DNA of 64,000 nt from Ampullaceana balthica. Its lineage: Eukaryota; Mollusca; Gastropoda; Lymnaeidae. Below the pieces are notes generated by a model. The model saw only the letters and a list, made by a program, of their open reading frames with translations. It was not told the origin of the DNA and did no database searches. A program made the translations under genes and the position numbers. Positions 44,012 to 53,018 of this stretch are shown here, one piece after another (within the stretch, counting starts at the first letter, position 1; each line of letters starts with the position of its first letter). The DNA lies in contig CALYLW010000993.1 in NCBI GenBank assembly GCA_944989445.1, forward strand, positions 164,001 through 228,000, written 5' to 3'.

Positions 44012-47011
44012 ATGCTTTTCTTACTGGCATTATGTGCTGGCCTCAGTATATCGTCTGCTATAGTTTGCCTGCCAGGATTCTGTGACCACATTGAGCAGCC
44101 GGTGCTCGACTGCAAGGGAGGAATCATTCAACATGCAGGATTTTGTGGATGTTACAACATTTGTGCCAGGGTGAAGTTTCTTTTTCTTCAAATTATTTGC
44201 GTTATGAAAGTATTCATTGATAGCATGTTTGTGTGTGGCTTGCCTTTTTAAATGACGTTACATCGTAAAATAAAACAGGCCAGCGTGGTCTGTGCGTTCT
44301 GAAAAACAGAACGTGGACGAGATAATCTTCTATATATATTGAAAGGGTTTCGGAAATGATTGTTTTTTTAAAAAGTCATTGTGATAAGATTCTGACATGC
44401 GGCAGAGCTACCGTAAAGTTTTTTGGCGTCCCATATAAACAATAGAATAGCCCAAGTCTCTGGAACGAAGGATCCGTAATACTATTACGTCATTTTTAAA
44501 GCTTATATTTTAATACAAGGTGTGCATCGGAGGCGCGCAAAAAGGTGTGCAAAATAATTATAAATTAAAGACGGGCTGTAAAAAAAATATTATATGACGT
44601 CATTGTTTAGCTTATATTTTAATTTTTGAAAAGGGAACGATGTAAAAATAGGATTTGAGGATTTATAATTATAAAATACTTTGTGTACATTTCGGCAAGT
44701 TTAATATTTCGTATTTATCAAATAAGGATTAGTTATTTGGGCTTTTGACCAAAAAAAAAGTAGGCTAGGCGCCTTAGGCGCCCTACAGCTGCAGTAAGCG
44801 CTGTAGGCGCCATACAACCCCTATTATAAAATACTTTGTGTACATTTCAGTAAGTTTAATATTAAGTATTTATCAAGCAAGGATAAGTTAGTTGGGCTTT
44901 TGAAAAAGGTGGGCGCCCTAGGCGCCCAAAAAAGTCGACATCGCAGGTGCCACGGCGCCGCAGCACAACCTAGTGCACTAATATGCAGCTGGATATCGAA
45001 GTCAATAGTGCGCTCGCCTTACAAGCTGAGGGGCGTGGGATCGAGCCCACGTTAAAGCCACTATAAAAATGTTGATGAATGACTAATGCTAAGAAAGTCC
45101 TCCGCTGACCTGGAAAGGGATGGGCGCCGCCAGGGTCTACCAAGCCCGAGAATGTTCTAATGGAAACATTAGAATCCCCTACGACCACAATATTAGGTTA
45201 TGGGACTTCAAAAAAGCACTAATATTACATTTAAACTCATCCCCCGATATTTCAAAAGACAGTTAGTTGTGTTCAGCCCCCAATTCTACGTCTTAAGATA
45301 CATATTGTGAACAATGCCTCTACAATCCTGGCTGAAAAAGGCGTTTTTAAAACAAATTATTGTGAATTTCAGATTGAAGGAGAAGCATGCATAGCTGAGA
45401 TGCACATCAGGGGCGTCCCCAACACTGCAATTTGCGATGAAGGTCTTGAGTGTGCCCCAGTTGTGGTAGATGGCGCTGAGCAAGGTCACAGATGTGTGAA
45501 AAAGTCAGAAAACCCCTTATCTCAAAGACTGGGTGCGTATTTTATAACAAATATTATGGATGCTAAAAATAGTTGAAGAAATACTAGGAACTCGTTTAAA
45601 ATCCGAGTTTCCAGTGAATTCAAGTTTTGCTTAACCTGTCTGTGACAAAATTATTGTTTAGCGTTTTCCGTAGTCCATCTTATTTAAGCTTAGTGAAATA
45701 AATTTCCTATTCGGTTATAACTGCCTTCGTTTGTGTAAGAGAAATAGTGTAGGTCCATTTGCCGTTCAAGAGTTTTTCGGAAGTTTTCAAAATAAATACA
45801 CATCAGATTAAAAAATAACGTAATACAGAACTTTCATTTATTTTATTTATTTTTATTTGATTCATTTATTATCATATTGAACAATTTTATGCGGAACGTT
45901 CAAAAAGTGTTATTTTTGGTGCAGCACTATAAAACAAAATCGATCGCAGCGCCGACTAACAGCATTACAAATTTCGCAGCGCCACCTAGCTACATCCATA
46001 CATACAGACAACGGGAATTATGTATATCGATTAGCGGCCTTAGCAGTCATTTTCTTTAGCATTGCGTGATAGATATTTTTTTTCAAAATTAAAAAAAAAC
46101 TCTTAAGAAATAACTTTCTTTGATTTTTAAATAAATTATGAATGCAAGACACAATTCTCTTTTGTACTAACTTTCCAAGTGCCTTTTACACACAAACAAA
46201 ACCGAAACATAAACTCTCTACGTGCAACAAGTTCAACAACACAAACTAAACGTAGGGGTTAAGTGGTGTAAATACATTGAGGTGAAATATGGATACATAT
46301 TAGTATTAGCTCAGTGGAACTGTAATTGATTGTAGTGATCTAGATATAAATCGTTTTTTATTTTTAAAGAAAAGACAAACTATTTCAGTGTCACCCTGTG
46401 AGACGGCGTGCCAGAGGAAGTCCCTCTTGTGCACCATCTCGATGGTGGTTTACCAGGGACAGTGGTTTGCCAAGTGTGATCAGCAAGGCAACTTCCTACC
46501 CCAGCAGTGCGATAATACCAGTAAGTTTGGAGACTCAATGATCTGATCTTAAACTTGCGAGTAATCTCCCTGACGTAACTAGTTTCAGAGACATCTCGTC
46601 GGGGGTGTTGCCACTTTAATTGCCACCCCCCTTTTTACGACCCCCCCTTCCCCGACCTCAGTTGGCTGATTCCTCCATTTCCCTGGAGTACAACACCCCC
46701 CCCCCATAGAGACTTATTTAAATTACAGAATAAACTATCAAGTATTTAAAAACATGTAATCATAATTTGAGAGACTAAGTTATCATTTGAAAGTCATGAA
46801 AATATCGATGCATGTGAAACTGGGAAAATTTCGTTTAAATTCTGATCTTTAAAGGATGGTAATATGTGTTTAACGAGTCTGTTCATAACCTTTTTATATA
46901 AATCTTTACTTTACTCCTTTGTTTTCTTCTCCAGACCATTGCTTTTGTGTTGATACTGTGACAGGCGAGATACAACAGGGAACAAAAGTTCTTGGCAATG
47001 CAAACTGCTAA
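44012..47011 (+). CDS. Secreted IGFBP-like / thyroglobulin type-1 domain protein
   Basis: Four coding exons (44012-44170, 45373-45532, 46389-46520, 46935-47011) join to 175 residues. Residues 1-16 are a hydrophobic signal peptide (LFLLALCAGLSISSA). Residues 19-95 follow the IGFBP N-terminal module: a CKGG segment, GFCGCYNICAR at 43-53, EGEAC at 55-59 and CDEGLECAP at 74-82. Residues 110-175 form a thyroglobulin type-1 domain with KCDQQGNFLPQQC at 135-147, CFCV at 153-156 (usual CWCV, Trp replaced by Phe) and a final Cys before the stop. Family knowledge: the first module can bind insulin-like peptides, the second often inhibits cysteine proteases. Which applies here is unknown. The two-module layout recalls vertebrate IGFBPs without their long linker. 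An acceptor at 43989 just before the 5' UTR suggests an upstream non-coding exon. AATAAA follows at 47043. Confidence 0.85.
44519..44617 (+). mobile_element. Helitron-related fragment
   Basis: The blocks GGCGCGCAAAAAGG, GCAAAATAATTATAAAT and TATATGACGTCATTGTTTAGC match the interior of the short Helitron at 34435-34645. It lies in the first visible intron of the IGFBP-like gene. Ends are not preserved. Confidence 0.6.
44671..44935 (+). repeat. 155-bp tandem duplication with GGCGCC palindromes
   Basis: ATAAAATACTTTGTGTACAT starts at 44671 and at 44826 (period 155); both copies end in clustered GGCGCC/CCTAGG palindromes (TAGGCGCCTTAGGCGCC and GGCGCCCTAGGCGCC). These are unusually GC-rich for this intron. 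Confidence 0.75.
44985..45216 (+). mobile_element. tRNA-derived SINE, copy 1
   Basis: A tRNA-like head (44985-45060) with a degenerate A box and B box GGATCGAGCCC is followed by a conserved body (AAGAAAGTCCTCCGCTGACC, CAGGGTCTACCAAGCCC) and ends with GGTTATGGGACTTC and an A run. Related copies lie at 56726-56950 and, inverted, at 61553-61772. Confidence 0.82.
46576..46715. repeat. C-rich low-complexity patch
   Basis: Several runs of 6 to 11 C's (for example near 46606, 46639 and 46699) within the third intron of the IGFBP-like gene. Confidence 0.7.
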
Positions 47012-47375
47012 AGGAGTACCTCTCGCGAAACCTATTATCACTAATAAACAATAAAAAATAAAATGAGTGGAAAAAACTTTACCTTAAATATACGTGGAAC
47101 TTTGTGTATTAATATCCACAAATAGCAGGTGTGGTGAATAAAAATAAGACGACGAGAATTTGTCAGTCTCAGCCCCACCCCCTCTTTCATGTCCTGGTGT
47201 ATTTGATACAGGGTCATGAGTCATGAGAGGACTGGAAACAGTACATTAGACTTTTTGCACAAATCACAGCGTTGATGGGCGTGGTGAGCACTTCTTGACA
47301 GACTGGACCTTGCCTTGTGCTGGTTGTTACACTGCCCATCGGTCAAGATATGGGTGAGACAACAATCAGGCTTAT

Positions 47376-47490
47376 AGATAAATAGATATATGTTATTTAA
47401 ACAGGTATGTATGGGCCTGACAAGACGTCACAGAATAACTTGCCAGGCCTATACATACTCTATTTAAATAACATATACAGTATCTATTTG
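47376..47490. repeat. Palindrome related to the 25.5-kb repeat
   Basis: Arms of about 50 bp (47376-47424 and 47438-47490), containing TGTTATTTAAACAGGTATGT and its near complement, flank a short loop. The inner part GCCTGACAAGACGT is the complement of ACGTC-TTGTCAGGC, matching ACGTCCTGTCAGGC at 25551-25564 beside the hammerhead-like motif. The same family is therefore present in palindromic form here. Confidence 0.65.
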
Positions 47491-47499
47491 CCCATAGGT

Positions 47500-48677
47500 C
47501 ACCCTCCTTAGAGAGTAATTTCCAGTTCGGGGTCTTCTCTGGCAATAGTTCTTTCCTGGAGACATTTCACAAACATTGAAACTACAACAGTCTAGATTTG
47601 CACATTCCTTCCATCGACGCTATGATTTGTGTAAAAAGTATCATGTAACCATTCACATATACCCTAGAAATATTGTCGTTTGTATTGTTATTCGATTTGA
47701 TTTCGAAACAGTACAGCAGCGCCCCGCCCCCTTCGAGGCCACATACATCCCACTGTGCTCTATGACTTCTACGTGACACAAGAGTTGTAAAATTTTATTA
47801 TGTCTACACACATACTTATAGAAGATGGATGGATGGTATATGGATGGATCACTAATGACAAAGGAATTCAGCGTTTCGACGAGCATCGTTAAAAGTAATT
47901 GCATCACCTTTGTCTTATATTATTCAATGGAAAGTGATTGAAAGTGACAGATGACTCGGATGAGAATCGGACATTTAAGTATAACAGCATGCGCATAAAT
48001 AAAAAAAAGTGAAGAAAAAAATGAAAATTTATCCAAGTCGAGCGTGGTATCCATGCGACACTGGATACTTGACAATGAATAATGATGAGGGCAAAGGGAG
48101 ATAAACGATAGTTTTACTCTATGATATATATTTTTTAAAAGTTAATATTTTTTTTTCAACAAGGGAAACCACTCTCATTCATTTTTTGCGATTCTTTCAT
48201 CTTAAATAAATAAGGGCTTGGTGAAAGACGGGTAATTTCTTAACGAAAATACGAAATTTAATGCGTCCTCGTTACTTAATGACCGTTGAAAGGGTAATTT
48301 TACCTCATTTTTATTGGTGGGTACTCGAGACTATATTGTAAAATTTAAAGTTCACTAAATGGTTGACTACTAATACAACTAACACTGACTTGGTGACTAG
48401 CAGCCTAGCAAGTTCAAGTCAAGTCAAGTAATGTATAACTTTGAAGACGTCTTAAATCTTAATCATAAGTCATAAATAAGTGTAGTGCTTCTTATTATTA
48501 ATATTAATACTGAGTGTCTTACTAACTAAGTCTTAGTACTATGCATATACTAGTACTAGTAAAAAAAAGTATGGTAATCCTGCAGTTTCTACACCTATGA
48601 CTTATGACCTAGCCTATAATGCCTATGCCTATATTATATTATTTCAGTTTCACAGCCAAATTTAATTTTGGTAAGCG
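47500..48677. other. Intergenic sequence, nothing recognised
   Basis: No gene or repeat was assigned. The part at 48390-48560 is cryptically simple, built of CAAGT, CTTAGT and ACTAGT-like words, similar in style to 32610-32670. Confidence 0.4.
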
Positions 48678-49812
48678 TTATTCGCACGGTTTTGGCAGTG
48701 CGAATAATGTCCAACATTATCCGCACGGTTTTGACCGTGAGAATGATGCCAAACGATATCTAAAGGCCTTGGACAATGCATATAAAAATGTTAATAAAAA
48801 TTAACAAATAATACTAACAGTCACTGTTACTGACTCTCACTTTAAAATTTTGACCGTTAGAATAATGTCGAACTAATTCAATTGTCATTTTAACCGTCTT
48901 TCGAGTGTCTGGAATCTTATACTTATCAAGTACTTATATTTGTATCCATTTTTAGCAATAATCTGAGCGGACCTGCATATCGTTTGTTAATGATTAATCA
49001 TTAATTAATTAATTATTAATACTACGGATTTAGCTGATATAAAACTATACTATTATTAACTGTTCCAGTTCAATCAACTTTGTATTTTTATTCTGTATAA
49101 TTATGATTAACTTTTTATTAACTTTCATACATAATATTTAATTGGACCAGACTCTGTAATGAAAAAGAATAAATATTATTCTCCCCAAAACTAGCATTGT
49201 ACCTGTGGTCAACATAAATCCATTAAGTTAATTTAATTTAAAGCATGAAAAAACGAAAGACGATACAATGGTATAGCCAGTATAGCATAAAAATGTTAAA
49301 GTGAGAGTCTGTAACAGTGACTGTTAGTAACAGAATAGATAAGACAGGCATGGGTGGGGGGAAAAATAAAATGTTTCTGGGAAAGAGCCTGCTTGTGTGT
49401 TTGCAAACATCCTCACTGTGGTTGTAAAACACAAAAAAAAAGTAAGACCGTCCTAGGATTCGATCCGCGTACCATAATCATCATAAATTGAACTAAGCTA
49501 GATTAACCACTCAACTGGAGAAGCTGATGAAATTATTTGTTATTTAAAAATTATAAGTAATTATCATTAAATGCACACAAATCAATTTTTATGGCAATGG
49601 TACTTTAAAATTTCAGTAATCATGAAATTTTAATAAGTGTTAGCATATAAATTACGCATTTTAGCCTAAATCGAGCGATATCGGCCATAATTTTGTCTAC
49701 ACCGGGCGCGTTTTTTTTTCATCGTGACCAGCCACTATAAGTAAGACGCATGCGCAGACGACCCGTGCGGATAATATCAGCATTATCCGCACGGCCAAAA
49801 CCGTGCGAATAA
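48678..49812. mobile_element. Foldback element with palindromic terminal repeats
   Basis: Terminal inverted repeats of about 50 bp begin TTATTCGCACGGTTTTGGC at 48678 and, inverted, end at 49812. Each terminal repeat is itself a hairpin (CGCACGG...CCGTGCG type). The perfect palindrome CCGTGCGGATAAT with its complement sits at 49763-49794. A second inner inverted pair lies at 48812-48853 and 49287-49331 (ACAGTCACTGTTAC and complement). No transposase frame. No clear target duplication. Confidence 0.75.
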
Positions 49813-50455
49813 TCACTTCGTTTAATTTTCTCATGAGAACTTACGCCTACGCTTTTAATTTATTAAAATTAAATTCATTATCATTATTAATTATTATATG
49901 TTGTATTTCAGCTATTAAGCGCTAATTTGTAGGTCTTTCTAATTTCTAAGGCATTTTTTTGACTCTCAACAGTAAATAGTCTGATCGTGATGCAATCATT
50001 TTGTTTATCTATTACTATTACTCTACTTGCCGGATTGTCTCAATAAGATGCCAAATGGAAATTTCTCACTTACAAACAAACAAAATAAGAATCAAACATC
50101 TAGTAACGAAATCAAAAATGAAATTGTCTTTAAAATATTTATTTATCTACTGAGAACATTAAAATAAAATAGATTAAAAATACCTTCTAAAAAACATTTT
50201 CAGTCAGTAAATTTATTTTAGCATGGGTCGAGCCAGGTAAAAAACATCTGGCAAGCAGTTTACTACTAGTTACTAGGTAAACAAAAATGGACGTATCGTG
50301 ACCAGATTATGTATTATATAGAGCCGATAAAATGCCTTAGCAATTAAAAAGACTCACAAATTAGCGCTGTAATACCTGAAATACAACATATAATTATGCA
50401 TTTAATAAATTAACAACGTAAGTTCTGACGAGAAAATTAAATTTCGCTGTGAAAT
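49813..50455. repeat. Second inverted repeat adjoining the foldback element
   Basis: The arms 49813-49957 and 50324-50455 are inverted copies sharing TTTAATTTTCTC, AGAACTTACG, ATTATATGTTGTATTTCAG and GCGCTAATTTGT. The arms are about 85% alike by eye, with small indels. No coding sequence. Confidence 0.75.
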
Positions 50456-50506
50456 AATATACGTGTAGAATTTTCCAGGATTACCATATAGTATATAGTC
50501 TATTAT

Positions 50507-50590
50507 AGTAATAGTAGCAGTAGTAGTAGCAGCAGTAGTACACTCACTAGTCACTAGTAGTACTAGTACTAGTAGTAGTATTTAGTAGGA
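50507..50590. repeat. (TAG)n-like trinucleotide tract
   Basis: Imperfect runs of TAG/CAG triplets with ACTAGT inserts, directly before the minisatellite. Confidence 0.8.
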
Positions 50591-50653
50591 ATAGTATTAT
50601 ATTTGGTATGCCTAAAACTTGGGCTTAAGACACCTAAGTTTAGGAAGTCTTGG

Positions 50654-51736
50654 TATGCTGTACCCTGTTCTGTTGGCACAGTTTCTTGGTATGCTGTACC
50701 CTGTTCTGTTGGCACAGTTTCTTGGTATGCTGTACCCTGTTCTGTTGGCACAGTTTCTTTTATTGCTGTACCCTGTTCTGTTGGCACAGTTTCTTGGTAT
50801 GCTGTACCCTGTTCTGTTGGCACAGTTTCTTGGTATGCTGTACCCTTGTCTGTTGGCACAGTTTCTTGGTATGCTGTACCCTGTTCTGTTGGCACAGTTT
50901 CTTGGTATGCTGTTACCCTGTTCTGTTGGCACAGTTTCTTGGTATGCTGTACCCTGTTCTTTTGGCACAGTTTCTTGGTATGCTGTACCCTGATCTGTTG
51001 GCACAGTTTCTTTTATTGCTGTACCCTGTTCTGTTGGCACAGTTTCTTGGTATGCTGTACCCTGTTCTGTTGGCACAGTTTCTTTTATTGCTGTACCCTG
51101 TTCTGTTGGCACAGTTTCTTGGTATGCTGTACCCTGTTCTGTTGGCACAGTTTCTTGGTATGCTGTACCCTTGTCTGTTGGCACAGTTTCTTGGTATGCT
51201 GTACCCTGTTCTGTTGGCACAGTTTCTTGGTATGCTGTACCCTGTTCTGTTGGCACAGTTTCTTGGTATGCTGTACCCTTTTCTGTTGGCACAGTTTCTT
51301 GGTATGCTGTACCCTTGTCTGTTGGCACAGTTTCTTGGTATGCTGTACCCTGTTCTGTTGGAACAGTTTCTTTTATTGCTGTACCCTGTTCTGTTGGCAC
51401 AGTTTCTTGGTATGCTGTACCCTGTTCTGTTGGCACAGTTTCTTTTATTGCTGTACCCTGTTCTGTTGGCACAGTTTCTTGGTATGCTGTACCCTTTTCT
51501 GTTGGCACAGTTTCTTGGTATGCTGTACCCTTGTCTGTTGGCACAGTTTCTTGGTATGCTGTACCCTGTTCTGTTGGCACAGTTTCTTGGTATGCTGTAC
51601 CCTGTTCTGTTGGCACAGTTTCTTGGTATGCTGTACCCTTGTCTGTTGGCACAGTTTCTTGGTATGCTGTACCCTGTTCTGTTGGCACAGTTTCTTGGTA
51701 TGCTGTACCCTGTTCTGTTGGCACAGTTTCTTTTGA
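50654..51736. repeat. 36-bp minisatellite, about 30 copies
   Basis: The unit consists of TGCTGTACCCTGTTCTG, TTGGCACAGTTTCT and TGGTA. Main variants: CCCTTGTCTG or CCCTTTTCTG for CCCTGTTCTG, and TTTTATTGCTG for TTGGTATGCTG. The last variant occurs in pairs two units apart that recur after 360 bp (about 51008/51080 and 51370/51440), indicating a ten-unit higher-order block. Since 36 is divisible by 3 and the consensus has no stop in any frame, long open frames appear on both strands. A single extra T near 50912 shifts the frame. Nothing indicates that it is translated. Confidence 0.95.
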
Positions 51737-53018
51737 ATGGTGGCATAATCATAAACTTTGTGGAACAGTCTTCTTACTTCAAATACTTACATTTTTTAAA
51801 GAATGTGATCATGTGAAAACAAAGATTAAGATCAATTTAAGAAAAATTTGAAGACTTTTTTTTTATTTGATAGAGTTAACGTTTAAATATTTAAACATCA
51901 AAGCGGAACAAGCATGCTAATCTAGCAATTAAGCATGGATACTCCTGGATATTATTAGAGCTATGGACTTATTGGCCATAAAATAAAAGAAAGCATTCAA
52001 TTCATTCGTAGCCACTTTCTTTAGGATACTGACTGGTGTTCTGCTCTGGTGGAATACTGCTATTGAATTATTTAGATATTACATAAAGAAGAAAATATTG
52101 TCTTGGTCGAGCTCTACTCTGTCAAATTTATTCTTACAATTGGTGTCAGACCCATGTGAGAATGTCATCAGACTTCACTCCTGTGAAAGTGTCACTAGTT
52201 GCTGTCTAGCACTCATTACCGACTATCAATTCCTTGTGGCAACACTTATATTAATAATAATTCTTAAAACATCAAGAGTTGCAAAGGCTTAAAAAATTGT
52301 CCATGAAGTGGTAAAATATTGCTTTCCTTTGCAACAAATTACCATAGTAAAATTATTTTTTTACTCTTTTAATTTATTCTTATTTCTTATGACTTATAAC
52401 TGTAACTCTTTAGAAAAATATGAATGGTAAAAAGTATTTAAAAAAATAGTTGTTCATTATTCTAAAACTAAATTAAACATTGTTAAAATATAGTTATCAT
52501 TTCAACTAATCTTGGGCCAAAATACTTTTAAAGAAAATTGTTTTGCAATATAATGAGGTTTTAATTATTTGCTTTATCATACTTTTTATCAACAAAACAA
52601 TAACAATTTTAATCCAAATAGTCTATGATTTGGGTAGCAGCTAAAGATTTTTGTCGAACCACAGTAGATACTCTGTCAGTTCAGTATTCCAGACAAGTGC
52701 TCCTTTTACTTAAATAATTTTAATTTGAAAAAAATAATCATTGAGTATCAAGTGAAATTCATCAAGGCAATCTAAAAATACATTACTTTGATTAGGGTAC
52801 AAAATTTAAGCTGGCTATGTTATTATGTCAAAACTCAATAAAAACTTATGACAAGATGATTCTCTAGCCTATTCATAATTCTTAAACTAAGTTAAATCAG
52901 TTGGTCAAAACTAAAAACACTTTGAGACAAAAAACACAAGTATAAAGGCATTCATGATATTATTTTAATTTTCAGCACTTTTCACAGGTCTTCTTGTTTC
53001 CTATCCAGTTAAAAGGCT
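51737..53018. other. Upstream region of FGFR1OP2-like gene
   Basis: AT-rich, with no recognised repeat. Acceptor-like sequences TTTTCACAG (52988) and CTATCCAG (53009) just before the ATG suggest a non-coding 5' exon somewhere upstream, not located. Confidence 0.45.

Noticed and set aside
44985..45060. Functional tRNA gene
   Set aside because: Acceptor and anticodon stems are poorly paired and the unit is repeated with a conserved 3' body, so it is the head of a SINE.
47576..47907. Overlapping open frames on both strands
   Set aside because: Low-information peptides without recognisable motifs.
48678..49812. PiggyBac element because of TTAT/ATAA ends
   Set aside because: No TTAA duplication and no piggyBac-like terminal motif; left unclassified.
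50654..51736. CRISPR array
   Set aside because: Copies are contiguous with no unique spacers, and the genome is eukaryotic.
50603..51816. Long open frames on both strands of the minisatellite as a protein-coding gene
   Set aside because: All follow from a stop-free 36-bp unit; there is no splice context, no non-repetitive coding flank, and an extra T near 50912 shifts the frames. Kept as a finding only.
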